The translations under genes and the position numbers were made by a program. Shown piece after piece: positions 23,251-36,119 of a DNA stretch of 64,000 bases (within the stretch, counting starts at the first letter, position 1; every line of letters begins with the position of its first letter). The stretch covers positions 97,092,001 to 97,156,000 of the forward strand of contig JBITNC010000001.1 of the NCBI GenBank assembly GCA_050084985.1. Reading direction: 5' to 3'. This DNA comes from Nageia nagi (taxonomy: Eukaryota > Pinophyta). Below the pieces are notes generated by a model. It ran no database searches and was not told the DNA's origin. It worked only from the letters and a program-made list of their open reading frames with translations.

Positions 23251-23953
23251 CGTAATCATAGGATGCTTATAGTATACTGGAATTCTCACTTACAGATTCA
23301 AATGAAAAAACATTCATCATTATAGGATCATACGAATTGCATATAAGTTTGAAATTACAATGCAATACTACAAACTAGTAATATCAAATATACAATAAAA
23401 TTAACATAATAATTTTACCCTGGTTCACCCAATGTGAGCTAATTCAGCATGGAATTAGAGCTTTCTCTTCTTATTGTCTATGAAAATTACAATATTACAT
23501 GCATAAAGAAATACCATCAACACAATAGCAATACAATCTCCTACAATTACTGCAACTTCCTATAGCAAGAAGAAACAATCTCAGAACTACAAAATTCTAG
23601 AATGACTCTTGGTCTTCCTTCAAATTTTACAATCTCAAAATCTTACAACTCTTGATTGCTCCTTTTTTTATGGAATCAAGAGTCACATGCTCTTAAATAA
23701 GCTCAAAATTACCTTCAAGACATTGATTGAAGACAATGAACCACTCAATTGCCCAAAATGTTGATTCCCCTTTAACTTCCCTTGCTGACTCATTAAGGTG
23801 CACAACATTAACTACTTGGATACAGTATAGCATGTCATTGATGATGTGGTTCTGTACATTGATCAACTTCATATTTCAATCTTCATTCTATCTCTAAGCA
23901 CACATATCTCTGGAATGAGTACTTCTCCTAAAAAGACAACCTAACATGATCCA
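23251..23953 (-). repeat. 3' LTR of element A
   Basis: Matches 34484-35157 base by base with many substitutions, plus the short piece at 28700-28741. On the minus strand it begins TGGATCATG and ends near ATTACG, the C of the usual terminal CA being changed. Confidence 0.8.
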
Positions 23954-24065
23954 ATTCAAATCACACCTCCCCAATTGGAGAGCATTTGGTCCCACAAATG
24001 CCTAGATGAGGATACAACTCTTCAACTTTGGACTTGTCCATCCACTTGGATTTGTTAGGCTTTTA

Positions 24066-25424
24066 TCATTTCAATCTAACCAACCATAGCTTTGTCTCAC
24101 CTCTCCTTGTATCATAAATCTTCTTTTGCAATATGGAATCCTCCTTGAGTTCATCCATAGTATTAGGATCTAAATCATCAAAAGATGGCAAAATTTGATT
24201 TGAACCTGCTTCATCGTCAATCAACATAGATGGCTCATATATTTTCAAATGCTTAACATTCATAAATTCTCAACATTCATAGCTAAATAAATGTTCATAT
24301 ATTTTGATATATTCAATCTAAAAGCATTCTCACTTACTTGCTCCATAATCTCAAATGGTCCATACCTTATAGGCTTCAACTTCTTGGCAGATCCTTGCAA
24401 CCTTTTCTTACTAAAATATAAGTAAACATGGTCTTCCACATGAAATTTATGGTCAACTCTATATTTTTCATATGTCATCTTGTATTTGTCTTGGTTTATC
24501 TTAAGTTGCTATTGGAATTTCAAATGAATTTGCCTAATCCTTCGATAAATTTTTTAGCTTGATTTTTCTATTTCTCAAGTGAATCTTCTTCATCCTTTTG
24601 CTATCCAAATACACAATCAAAATTTGAATGTGGTAAATAATCAAAATATTTCTCAAAAAGAATCTTATTAATAGAAGAATGAATTGTCCTATTGTATGAA
24701 TATTAGATATATTCAAGATGTTCATCCCAAGACTTAGGATGCTTGCCATAATAACCTATCAAGAGTTGAACTACTATCCTATTCACCACCTTAATTTTTC
24801 CATCTATTTGAGGATTAAAGGTGATACTCCTCTTCAACCTTGTGTCCACATTTTCTTATAAATATATCCAAAACTTGCCCAAAAATATATTATCTCTCTC
24901 TAAAATAATGAAATTAGGCAATCCAAAATGAACCTAAACATTAGAAAAGAATAAATTCGCAACATTTTATCTTGTTATAGTCTTCTTACATGGAATCAAA
25001 ATACACATCTTATTGAATCTATCCACAACAACAAATAAATAGTCATGACTTTTCTTAATCATATGCAATCCTCTCATAAAATCTATTGAGATACACTCAC
25101 ATAGACGTGAAGGCACTAAAAGTGGCGGATACAAATCCAATTTTCTATTACTTGGCTTACTAATGTAATATAAAGAATACACCCTTACGTACTTGGTAAT
25201 TTGATCTTGCATCTTTGGCAATATATATACCTTTGCAAATTATACAATGTCTTTCCAACTCTAAAATGTCTTACAATCTTTGAAGTATGTGTTTCTCTAA
25301 TCATTCCAATCTTTTCACTTACATGGACATATAATGCATTAAAATGGTTAAGAAGTCCATTTTGCAAATGAAAATCATACAAATCCTCATACTTGGACCT
25401 AGATAAAGATAAATTCCCATACAC
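24066..25424 (-). pseudogene. integrase of element A, degenerate
   Basis: Reading on the minus strand: zinc region (within 25185-25424), core with DFMRGLHMIKKSHDYLFVVV and DRFNKMCILIPCKKT (24967-25221), then a C-terminal domain with KRLQGSAKKLKPIRYGPFEI (24260-24478) and a short acidic tail ending LWLVRLK (24066-24263). The frames are separated by stops and shifts. The same order and wording occur in C1 and C2, so all three belong to one gypsy family. Confidence 0.85.
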
Positions 25425-25599
25425 CTCTTCAAAGTTAAGATCTTACACATATGCTTTTAAAAATGACTTAGATAGAAAAATAAGAAATTTTAACATTGAG
25501 AAGGAACTCATTGGATTTTGTTTCCACACTGTTATTGGCCTAAAATTAGTACTACATATCATTCATAGCATAGAATCTGTAGTTATAGGTGGTCTAGAA

Positions 25600-26950
25600 A
25601 GCATGTTAACAACCTTATGTTATGTTTCTTTCTTATACTTGATCACTAGATGAAATTGTTGTAGAAAACCTATCCATCTATAATGTCTAGTTTATTGCAA
25701 TTTTGATTGAGTTTGTAAATACTTTAATGGTTGATGATTAGTATGAATGATATTTTTTTTTATTAAGTAATGTTTTCAATTTTTAGCAACTTGAACCAAT
25801 GCATACATTTCTTTATCATAAGTAGGATAATTTAAAATAGTTCCACTAGATTTTTCAAAATGATAGCAAATTGGTTTACCTTCTTATAACAAAATGAATT
25901 CCATGGCATAGTCACTTGCATCATTCTCCATTTCAAATGGCTTCTACAAATTATGAAGTGCTAGCACAAGTACACTAATAATCATTTGTTTCAAAATATC
26001 AAAAGATGTTTGTTGTTATTTTCTCCATTAAAAAACTTGCCTCTTGTCAGTTACATCATGTAAAGGTGAAGTAATATGAAAAAAATCAACGATAAATTTT
26101 TTAAAATATTGGATAGTACCTAAGAAACTCATCATTTTAGTTACATCATATGGCCTTGGCCAATCTACTTAGCACTTATTTTATTAATATATATCTTAAG
26201 TTCTCTATGACCAATAACATAGCCCAAATACACCAAAGACTCTTTGCCAAACTCACATTTTGAATGTTTCAACAATAATTTCTCCTTATGCAAATCTTGA
26301 AACACTTTTCTAAGATGTAAAATATGTTCTTCCTAAGTAGAACTATAAAGAAGAATATTATCTAAGTATACAAAAATAAATGAATAAATAAATAGACAAA
26401 GCATATCATTCATTACCCTCATAAAAGTGATCGATGCATTGCATAAACTAAATGGAAAAATATATCATTCAAATAGGCCTTATCTTGTCTTGAAAGTAGT
26501 CTTTCAAATGTCCTCCTCCTTGATTTGAACTTGATGATATCTAATTCTCAAGTTCAATTTTGTAAAGAATCTTACCCCTTGCAACTAATCTAAAATATCA
26601 TCTATCTGAGGCAAAGGATAATGATTTTTTATGATGATTTTGTTAAATACTCTATATTCAATACATATTATCCAAGTTTGTTTTTTCTTAAGAACCAAAA
26701 TAATAGGTGATCCACATGGAGATGTACTTGGTCTGATGACACCTTGATGAACCAACTCTTGAACCTATCTCTTTATCTTCTCTTGCTCTAAAATTGATTA
26801 TCGATTCAAAGCTATGTTAAAAAATGAAGCATCAAATAACAACTAAATATCATGTTGTATATCTCGCATATGAGGCAATCCCTATGGCTTTACAAATAAG
26901 TCATCAAACTTTTGAACCAAATTTTGTATTTTTTTCTCTCTATTGCATGC
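25600..26950 (-). pseudogene. reverse transcriptase and RNase H of element A, inactive
   Basis: RNase H is visible at about 25930-25840 (FEMENDASDYAMEFILL). The RT active-site motif is near 26370-26350 and reads YLDNI: the second Asp of the YxDD pair is Asn, which alone would stop catalysis. Stops occur throughout. Confidence 0.75.
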
Positions 26951-27295
26951 TACTAATGGCATGAAATCAGTATTACAGGCCACTGACAGTGTGAGATTCA
27001 CCTCACCCAAGGTTTATTTTTTTAACATGATCAAAATAAACTTTTTAGAAGTATTTATAAGACATTTTACCTAACTAGTAATGACCAAAGGTAGGTTTTT
27101 ATTGCTTTTATGTGCACTAGCTACAAACACCTTTTCATATTTCATCAATCATAATTTGTTTAATATTCTATAATATATATCATCTTTATCCTATTTATAA
27201 AGGTTACCAAGAATAACACCATAAATATCCAAAAGAATAACATTAATAATAACTTCAGCAATGTACTTTGCATAAATAGCAAATTTTAACTTACA

Positions 27296-27520
27296 TTATT
27301 TAGTGACTTGCAAAATAGCATTGAGATGCATCCCACCCAAAAAATATGGATTTGAATGGTTGAAAGTTTTCAATCCTAAACTACTCACCATTGTCTCTGA
27401 AATCAAATTTGCTTGAGAACCCAGATCAATAATACAATCTACTTTGGTTTTCTTGATTTGGATTTTGAGGTGGAATAATTGAATCTTTTTTTTTTTCAAT
27501 TTCTTGAGTCTCTTCAACAT
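27296..27520 (-). pseudogene. aspartic protease of element A
   Basis: The frame contains CIIDLGSQANLIS, the retropepsin active-site loop with Leu in place of Ser/Thr in D-[ST]-G. It is followed by a short remnant toward RT. It lies between gag and RT on the same strand, as in all Ty3/gypsy elements. Confidence 0.7.
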
Positions 27521-27639
27521 TTTTAATGGTTGAATAATTTATTCTCTCATCAACATCTAAAATTATCTTACTATCTTCACTTCTAAGAGTCATAGTATTA
27601 GTTTTTTTCTTATTCTTATGCTTATATTGACGTAATTTT

Positions 27640-28400
27640 GAATGTAATTTCTAACATTTATTATCAATATGACCATCTTTATCATAATAACTACAATGCC
27701 TACTATCACCTTCTTTGTTTGAAATATAATTTCTTGCTTACCTTTACCTTTATCTTGAGATTTACCTTTCTCTTATCCTCCTCTTGAATTAAAAGTCTTG
27801 TTGGATTCATCATACTATCTTCTTGCTTTACCATCCTCCTCTAAGTATTGTGTTTGCATATACACTTGATTAAGATTAGTAGGATTAAACAACATGATAG
27901 TCTTTTGAAAATGACTATATAACCCTCCAATGTACTTCAATAAAGTTTGAGTATATTTTAGTAAAACACCAAGCAAAGTAGCTTGATTTCTAAATTTTGT
28001 AGTGTATTCTTGAACATTTTACCTCTTTGTTGTTTAAAGAATTACCATTTTATCAATTTTTTATTCTGATATCCTAATGGATAAAACTAATCTCGTAACA
28101 ACTCCTTAAATTCATTCCAAGAAGATATTTTTGATAAGTGTTCATGATTAAGAGTTTCTACATGGCCTTCCCACCAAACTAAAGCATGTTCAATCATATC
28201 TAATCTACCAAAAGATATTTTATCAATATCATTTATAACATCATGAATTTGAAAATAAACTTCTAATTATTTCGACCAATTATTCATCTTTTCTGCATCA
28301 AACTCTCATCCAAAAGTAAGAATGTCCACTTTGGCCTCGACCTTAAATGGAACTCTATTTGATGCAGATGATGAATAAGGTCTTTCAAATATATCATGAC
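27640..28400 (-). pseudogene. gag of element A
   Basis: The retrotransposon gag domain is readable across about 28310-27950 (KISFGRLDMIEHALVWWEGH, SWNEFKELLRD, FYPLGYQNKKLIKW). A degenerate zinc knuckle lies near 27710-27660 (CSYYDKDGHIDNKC; the second Cys is Tyr). The primer site follows upstream at 28688-28699. Confidence 0.75.
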
Positions 28401-28687
28401 ATCTCTTATTGATATTTACATTTGCTTTAGTAGCCAACAACTTAGCCAAATGAGCCAAATAATTCTTTATTATCAAAAATCTTCTTTCAAAATCAGCATT
28501 CGATATGGTATGAATAATAGACTATTTCTCCTTTGTATTATCCATTTCAATCACTATACAACTTTGACCAATCTCATGATCCTTTGGAATCAACTCTATT
28601 CTTTGATATCTCCTCCTAAACATCAAAAATCATGTAAGTGGTGGCATAAAATTTCTAACATTTTGGACCCAAGCTTTGCATATATAA

Positions 28688-28699
28688 GCTTTGATACCA
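28688..28699 (-). other. primer binding site of element A
   Basis: The complement reads TGGTATCAAAGC, matching the 3' end complement of tRNA-iMet with one substitution. It directly abuts the LTR end at 28700. Confidence 0.8.
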
Positions 28700-28741
28700 T
28701 GTAATCCATAATCACTAGATGCTTATAGCATACTCAAATCC

Positions 28742-29147
28742 TGTTAGAATTCCATATCTTAACATTTTAGTGTTAGTATTAGTATTTTATTAAATTGTCA
28801 ACCTATATTGTAATATTATGATTGTAAGGGCGGGACTTGATTTTGCATTACTATTAGGGTTAGGGTTAGTTTATTATAACTAGATAGAAGTGTATGGAGA
28901 AAGGCATCTTGAACATTTATTTTTTCACATTTGGAGTTGTAAGGAGGTAGCCCCCTTGAAGGGGCTTATGATTTTATTACTATTCAATAAAATCTTATCT
29001 TTATTTGCTTATTAATGCTATTTTATATTCTATTTACTAGTGCATGCTCTGTTATTTACAATAGATAGTTGTAATTTTCTTATTTCAATTCCATATTCAT
29101 TTCATTTCTGTAATATTTCTTTTTTTTCATATTGTAGCACCATAACA
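28742..29147 (+). repeat. 5' LTR of element B
   Basis: Pairs with 34080-34483. Contains TTAGGGTTAGGGTTAG near 28855, and the same in the other LTR near 34193. The end CATAACA is followed after two bases by TGGTATCAAAGC. Confidence 0.85.
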
Positions 29148-30279
29148 TATGGTATCAAAGCTCTTTTCAGGGTCATTCTATTGCAGAAAAATAAAATAAA
29201 ATTCTTAGAAGTCTAAGCTAGAAACCCTATACTAGAGGTTTTAAAATATCTAAGAGGATTTGTCATTTTTGGCTAAGCACACTTGCCCATAAAGCTATGT
29301 GTGAAGTGAGGTGCAAAAAACTCTACACCAATACCTAGGACTTAGATAGAACCCTATATGAAATTAGACTTTATGTACCAAAAGGTATATCAGAGACTAT
29401 CTAGGCTATAAATTGAAACAAAGTACAAAGTCATGTCGATCATTTATAAATTGTAATGTACTAGCAAGTGTCGTTGGAAAGTTGTCACAGAAGCTATCTC
29501 TACAGCCTCTTTCCTTATGAAATTTGGATAGGAAGGGTGTTTAGACAAACCTACAAAGTAGATAATTCTTACCCTAGAATCATTTTTTTACAAAACAAAA
29601 TTGATTTGAAAAGTAAAATGTATGAGATGCAATTTTTTAGAGCCACCAAAAATAGCAATTTAGAGGTAGTAAAAACTTTAGAGCCAAATAACTAAAAATC
29701 TAGACCGTTTTAGCAGTTTTTTAACAAAAGTAAATAGACCCATAGATGTAAAAAAAATTATTATTAGAATACCTAGCCCATTATGATCATCTTTTCAAGC
29801 TGATCATTTTGATATATTACATCCATACACTTTTTGGGCACTTCTAAAAATAGTAGTTTCTAAAAATAATAGTTTTCAAAAAAATAAGCTTCAAAAATAG
29901 TAGTTTTTAGAAATGGCACCTGAAATAAGATTCTAAATTGTAGCACAAGCTAATCCTACCATGATGACCTTTCAAACTATGATCCAATAAATGGTAGATA
30001 CACTTATTATTACATTCAAGGTAGAAATATGATAAATATAGATCCAAATATAAACCTTTGATACCAAATGCGACAGTGTTCAACTAAGTCTTAGTCATAC
30101 CAATAATGCATCTAGTTCATAGCAATCAAGGTAGTTCAAAAAATTAATAAGGGTATTATCATAATTTTCAAAGCCAACAAGGTGGTTTCATTCTTCCATG
30201 CATAACCAAATTTTATTTTCTCCAATTTGATGGAGATAATCCCACTAGTTAGATTTATAAGGCTAGACAGTATTTCACA

Positions 30280-30900
30280 TTGAACCAAATTCTAGAGGAT
30301 TTGAAGGTGCACATGGCATCTTTTCATTTAGACCATGAGGCTCCATGCATCTTTTCATTTAGACTGAGGCTCTCAATGGCATCAATGGTACTAAAAAAAA
30401 TGCATCTTGCTCCATCATGGGATGAATTCACTCAAAAATTATTGATCTATTTTGGTCCTAATGACTATGAAGATTTCACAGGGGCATTGACTAAGCTACA
30501 TCAAACTACCATAGTCAAAGAATACGAAAATTAGTTTGAGAAATTGGTAAATCAAATGGAGAGATTAGATGATGTATTTTTCACAAGTTGTTTTATCAAT
30601 GACTTAAAGAAAGAAATTAAACCAACGGTCAAAATGTTTAATATCAAAGCTATGATGGATGCTATTACCTTGGCAAAATGTGATAAAGATAAAGCTAGTG
30701 CTCATCAAAGAAATGCAAGACCTCCATTCACCAAAACACATAATATTTTACATTTTTTTAATAATGCAAGTGCCCTACCATTGAATCACACAATTCAAAT
30801 TAAAAATTTAATATGAGAGGAAATGGAAGAACATTGAAAGAAGGGCTTGTGCTATAATTATGATGAGAAATTTGTTCATGGTCATAATTGTACATAATAA
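30280..30900 (+). pseudogene. gag of element B
   Basis: The gag domain is readable from 30280 to 30816 (APSWDEFTQKLLIYFGPNDY, DFTGALTKLHQTT, DDVFFTSCFINDLKKEIKPT), with a stop at about 30532. A zinc knuckle follows near 30846-30893 as CYNYDEKFVHGHNC, with the second Cys changed to Tyr. Confidence 0.8.
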
Positions 30901-30989
30901 AAGTTGTATTTGCTTGATGCTAATGCTTCTAATGAGGAGAAATATGAGAGTGCAACCGAAGAAGCTATAGAGGAAATTTTAGATGAGGA

Positions 30990-31403
30990 TTGATTATCTC
31001 TTACAATGCATTAGCAAGAATTACCACCCCTCAAACTATGAAGGTCAAAGGATTTTTTAAAAAGTGCCCTCTCATAATATTGTTGGATTCGAGAAATACT
31101 CATAATTTTATTGATCCACGAGTGGCTAAGGTTGCTGATTATTACATACATTATACAAATAATTTTGAATTTATGGTTGGTAATAGAGGAAAAATAGCAT
31201 CTAAATGCACATGTCACAATGTCAAACTGAGCATGGACCACTATACTTTGAAAAATGACATGTACATTTTACCACTTGGAGGATGTGATATAGTTTTGGG
31301 GGTACAATGGTTGAGAACTTTAAACATCATACAATGGAATTTTGTAGAGCTATATATGACCTTCAAAATAGATAAACAAGAGTATACTCTCAAAGGATTA
31401 TAG
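30990..31403 (+). pseudogene. aspartic protease of element B
   Basis: The 137-codon frame holds LLDSRNTHNFID near 31080-31115, in which the active-site Gly of D-S-G is Arg, and CDIVLGVQWLRTL near 31285, the conserved C-terminal block of gypsy proteases. Inactive as it stands. Confidence 0.8.
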
Positions 31404-31669
31404 GGTGGATCTGTACAAATTGTGAGCTCACATCACATGAAAAAGATCCTATGAAAAATTAGAAAAGGGATGTTAGCATAGTTACACTCATTATCAATCA
31501 TCAAATCTAAAATCATAGACCTTAAGGATTATAGCCTATATTAAATAAGTATTCAAGTACCTTTGAGGAACCAATGGGCTTACCACCCTAGCAATCACAT
31601 GATCATGCTATCTAGTTGGTGCCAGGAAGTCACTTACCAAACATTTGTCCTTATCATTATCCTTTCTTA

Positions 31670-32160
31670 TAGAAAAATGAAATTGACAAATTAGTTAAGG
31701 AATTATTGGATGTAGGAGTAATCCAACCTAGCATAAGCCCATATTCTTCTCTAATTATATTGGTTTATAAAAAATATGGTTCATGGCATATGTGTATGGA
31801 TTCTAGGGTCCTCAATAAAATTACAATCAAGGACAAATTTTCTATCCCAATCATTGATAAATTATTGGATGAATTGCATGGGACAAGATATTTTTTCAAG
31901 TTGGACCTATGATCTGGGTATCACCAAATTCATATCAAGGAGGAGGATATACCAAAAATTGCATTTTGCATCCATGAAGGCCATTATGAGTTCCTAGTCA
32001 TGCCTTTTAACCTAACAAATGCTCCATCCACATTTGAAAGTTTAATGAATCAGGTATTTCATCTATTCCTCAGGAAGTTCATTTTAGTATTCTTTGATGA
32101 TATCTTGATCTATAGTAAGACATGGTAATAACATATGGCACATCTTGACCAAACCCTACA
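31670..32160 (+). pseudogene. reverse transcriptase of element B
   Basis: Starts with IDKLVKELLDVGVIQPSISP and continues with SWHMCMDSRVLNKITIKD, YFFKLDL, then a stop and a frame change to [26 protein letters not shown] at 32090-32116 preserves the catalytic Asp pair. Stops at about 31910 and 32126 break the frame. Confidence 0.82.
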
Positions 32161-32468
32161 AATCTTGAAGGAACACCAGCTATATACAAAAAATCAAAAA
32201 TACTCATTGGCAAGAGGGAAATTGACTACTTTACCATGTTATATTTGAAGAAGGAGTTAAGGTGGATCCACAAAAGATTACTAAAATGCAAAACTAATTT
32301 ATTCCTAAATCTTTGAAAAGTCTTTAAATATTCGTAGGGTTAATAGTCTATTATCAAAAATTTGTGAAGGATTATGGCAAGATTGCAGCACCTCTAGCCA
32401 TGTTGTTGAAAAATAATGCTTTCCAATGGTCCCCTTAAGCTAAAGTAGCTTTCATTAAGCTCAAGGAG

Positions 32469-32888
32469 GTGATGTGTACCACCTTAATATTAGCGATGCC
32501 AAATTTTTTTAAAACCTTTATGATAGAAAGTGATGCTTGTGAAGTAAGAATAAGGGCAATATTAATGCAGAAAGGGTGTCTCTTGTCACTCATTAGTAGA
32601 GTACTCTCTAAAAAAAATTTGGGCAAATCCACTTGTGAAAAAGAAATGCTTGCCATCATTCATGCAATTCAACGTTGGAGACCATATCTCATTGGTTGCC
32701 ATTTCATCATCTTCATAGATCATCATAGTTTGAAATTTTTTATTGAGCAATGCATTTATATGCCTAAGCAAAAAAAATGGGTTACCAAACTACTGGGGAA
32801 TGATTATGAGATAATATATCATAAAGGTAAGAAGAATGTGGTTATCGATGCTTTGTTCAAAAAATTTGAAGATCAAGTAGCACTATAA
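32469..32888 (+). pseudogene. RNase H of element B
   Basis: A 139-codon open stretch with FMIESDACEVRIRAILMQ, SKKNLGKSTCEKEMLAII and FIDHHSLKFFIEQ, in the order of the Ty3/gypsy RNase H. It ends in NDYEIIYHKGKKNVVIDAL, the linker to the integrase. Confidence 0.82.
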
Positions 32889-33059
32889 GCTCTTTCATCT
32901 CATATTCCTCAATGGTATGATAAAATTAAAAAAGAGTGGGTAAAGGATAACTCCACCTAAGAATTACTAAAATAGATCACTCAATACCCTACAAGTAAAC
33001 CACACCACACATAGCATGATTGTATTTTGAGATTCAAAGGTTGAATTTTATTACGATCT

Positions 33060-34020
33060 CCTTCAAAATGTAAATAAAAAATAGTTGTCGAATTGCATTC
33101 CACACCTACATCAGGACATGAAGAATTTTTGAAAACCTATAAGCAAGTAGTATGGTCATTCTATTGGATAGGTATGAAATTGGATATCAAGCAATTTATG
33201 GTAGCTTGTTATATGATGTGTGTCAAAGATAGTGGGTACTCCGAGACTCCTTCAACCTCTCTCCATACCTACCTCTACATGGATCGATATCTCAATAGAT
33301 TTTATTAAAGGCCTTCCTAAATATCAAAGTAAATTAGTTATTCTAGTGGTGGTTGATCAATTATCTAAATATGCTCATTTTGGTTCATTGGCTCATCCCT
33401 ACAAAGCAATAATGGTGGCATAATTATTCCTAAATACAATTTTCAAACTACATGGCATGCTAGAGATGATTGTTAGTTATCATGATTCCACTTTTACAAG
33501 TCATTTTTAGCAAGAGCTTTTTAAATTACAAGGTACCCTACTAAATATTCTTCATTTGATCAAGGATAACCTTAGATAGCCAAACATTGTATGAAATAAT
33601 AGGCTAATTAGTAATGTATGAAAAGGGAGTTCCATGTAGATGACATGGTCTTTTTGAGGTTGTAACCTTATCACTAGAAATCCTTAAAAATAAAATGCCC
33701 TTAAAAATTAGCTCCAAAGTTTTATGGTCCTTATAAGGTGTTACAATGTATTGGCCCAACTGCATACAAATTAGAGCTTCCTACTTCTAAAATTCACCCA
33801 ATGTTTCATGTCTTTTTCCTAAAGAAAGTGGTTAGATCAGAGGTTCAAGTTTAGACACAATTACCTGAGTTGGTAGAGGATGGATCAATGGTAATTATAC
33901 CTAATACAATTCTAGATCAACAATCATGATAGCTTTGTAATCACTCCATCATAGAAGTCCTTGTGTAATGGCAAGCCATAGCACTAGAAGATGCAACATG
34001 GAAAATCCTTCTTCAGTTGC
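33060..34020 (+). pseudogene. integrase with chromodomain-like tail, element B
   Basis: The zinc region is at 33093-33230 (SGHEEFLKTYKQVVWSFYWI, CYMMC). After a frameshift the core begins (WIDISIDFIKGLPKYQ, VVVDQLSKYAHF). The C-terminal part has [15 protein letters not shown] near 33770 and a chromodomain-like tail at about 33870-34020 (LVEDGSMVIIPNTILD, ALEDATWKI). Stops are frequent. A chromodomain tail is typical of chromoviruses and steers integration into heterochromatin. Confidence 0.8.
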
Positions 34021-34079
34021 AGCAATAATTTTCACACTTCAAGCTTTGAAGATAAAGCTTCATCCTAAGAGGGATGGCA

Positions 34080-34483
34080 TGTTAGGATCTCACATCCTAA
34101 CATTTTAGTATTACTATTAGTATTTTATTAAATTATCAGCCTATATTGTAATATTATGATTGTAAGGGTGGGCTCAATTTTTCATTACTATTAGGGTTAG
34201 GGTTAGTTTATTATAAATGGATAGAAGTGTGTGGGGAAAGGCATCTTGAACATTTATTTTTTAATATTTGAAGTTGTAAAGAGGTAGCTCCCTTAAAGTA
34301 GCCTGTGATTCTATTACTATTCAGTAAAATCCTATTCTTATCTACTTAGTGATACTATTTCATGTTCTATTTACTAGCACATGCTCTGTTATTTATAATA
34401 GATACTTATCATATTCCTATTTCAAATCCATGTTTGTTTCATTTCTACAATATTTCCTTTTTTCATATTGTAGCACTATAATA
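34080..34483 (+). repeat. 3' LTR of element B
   Basis: Starts TGTTAGGATC directly after the purine tract and ends at TATAATA, where element A's LTR resumes with GATCTTCAC. Confidence 0.82.
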
Positions 34484-35157
34484 GATCTTCACTTATAGAT
34501 TTAAACAAATAAATATTTACCATTATGAGATCATACAAATTACATATATGTGCAAAATTACATAATGTAATACTAGAAGCTAGCAATCTCAAACATACAA
34601 TAAGATCAACATAATAATTTTACTCTAGTTCACCCAATGTGGGCTAATCCAATATAGAATTGGATCTTTCTTTCCTTATTATCTATGGACATTACAATAT
34701 TATATGCATAAAGAAATACCATTAACACAATGGCAATACAATATCTTACAATTACTGCAACCTTCTATATCAAGAAGAAACAATCTTAGAACTACAAAAT
34801 TTTAGAATGACTCTTGATCTTCCTTCAAATCTTACAGTCTCAAAATCCTAAACTCTTCATTGTTCCTTTTTTTATGAAATTAAGAGTAGCATGCTCTTAA
34901 ATAAGTCTAGAATCACCTTTAATACATCAATTGAAGACATTGAACCATTCAACTACCCAAAACATTGATTTTCCTTCAACTTTTACTGCTAACTCATCAA
35001 GGCACACGTCGTTAATAGCCTAGATATAGTATAGCATGTCATTGGTGACATGGTTCTGTATATTGATCAACTCCATATTTTAGTCTTTGATCTATCTCCA
35101 AGCATAGATACCTCTAGAATGAGTACTTCTCCTTAAAAGATAACCTAATATGATCCA
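34484..35157 (-). repeat. 5' LTR of element A, main part
   Basis: Continues the LTR begun at 28700-28741, interrupted by element B. It aligns with 23280-23953 throughout, including the TTAGCCCACATTGGGTGAAC-type block. Confidence 0.8.
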
Positions 35158-35163
35158 ATTTGG

Positions 35164-35166
<3 letters not shown>

Positions 35167-35195
<29 letters not shown>
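35167..35195. repeat. (AT)n microsatellite
   Basis: Uninterrupted AT dinucleotides next to the end of element A, at the former insertion target. Confidence 0.9.
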
Positions 35196-35198
<3 letters not shown>

Positions 35199-35620
35199 GA
35201 AATAAATTTATTTGCATATAAAAAATAAATACAAATTTTACTTTTCTCTTTTTTTAAATAAACACTGAAAAAAAATGTTTATATGGTAAAAATTTTGTAA
35301 ATTTTTACTATTATAAATTTTATACTTATTCCATAATAATACATTATTGATATTTTAAGTAATTTATCAAAAAAATGTTGTAACTAGAAAAATAATGTTA
35401 GGTAAATAATTGCATAACATTAATATATTGTTACTTATAAACAAATTTACTAAAATAACTTGAACTAACACATAATAAAATATGTTAGTATCATGTAGTA
35501 ATTCAAAAAAATGAAGGAGAGAAAGTGGGTAGGAAGTTATACCTTCACTTCATTTTACCTCACAAGAATGAAGATAAACCTTCAAATATGGAAGAATGGG
35601 TAGGATGAAGAGAGTCCAAA

Positions 35621-36119
35621 TGAAAGGAAATAGCCTAAATGACTATATCCCTAATTACCTAAGATCACATGAAAGTTTTCTCAAATTTATTAAGCATTAA
35701 CAACACAAATGTAAATTAGCATTCACATAATATAATAATAATTTAAATTTGTTCCACCAACCATAGGAGTACATCCACTAATCTAAGATGTTATTCTCAA
35801 AGAGCACTCTCTTAAAATAATACTTTCTCATTTCTCCTATAACGTAGATAAGAGCATAACTTTGTTACAAACATGAATGAGTAATATCAAGGAGGGCCCT
35901 CTATTTATAGGTCAAATCCTCCTTTGGATCACACTTTTAACTATTGTATAATGTTATGATATGCATCAACCTTTTACCCAAGGGTCATGCTCTTGAGATG
36001 GAGTGTAGGATAAGTCACATTATCAAATTCAGTAAATACTTAAGGTATCTAGGGATACCCTTAAATATTAAGTGAATTACATTAAGAGACCTTATAATAA
36101 TGAATTATACATTCCAACA
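35621..36119 (-). repeat. LTR fragment D2, copy of D1
   Basis: A 499-bp LTR, minus strand, TGTTGGAATG start and CCTTTCA end, with the same TATA box. The primer site seen beside D1 is deleted here (AGTCCAAATGAAAG remains). It lies at the same distance from the C element as D1 does. Confidence 0.82.

Larger units (their letters stand above)
28742..34483 (+). mobile_element. chromovirus-type gypsy element B, complete in structure
   Basis: Plus-strand element of 5742 bp inserted in the 5' LTR of element A. LTRs are 28742-29147 and 34080-34483 (406 and 404 bp), both starting TGTTAG; the 5' one ends CATAACA, the 3' one TATAATA. They differ at roughly one base in seven by eye. The primer binding site is 29150-29161. 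A purine tract AGAGGGATGGCA precedes the 3' LTR. The flanks AATCC and GATCT may be a decayed 5-bp duplication. The domain order is gag, protease, RT, RNase H, integrase with a C-terminal chromodomain-like part. Confidence 0.88.
23251..35157 (-). mobile_element. gypsy element A, split by nested element B
   Basis: Minus-strand LTR retrotransposon of about 6.2 kb after removing B (28742-34483). The 3' LTR is 23251-23953. The 5' LTR is in two parts, 28700-28741 and 34484-35157. The primer binding site TGGTATCAAAGC (complement of 28688-28699) abuts the 5' LTR. The purine tract TTGGGGAGG lies just upstream of the 3' LTR. The order gag, protease, RT, RNase H, integrase is complete but full of stops. 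No clean target-site duplication was seen; both flanks are low-complexity AT. It sits upstream of gene copy 2, in the AT-rich spacer. Confidence 0.85.

Noticed and set aside
32435-32771. Minus-strand frames of 61-74 codons
   Set aside because: Shadows of the RNase H of element B on the plus strand.
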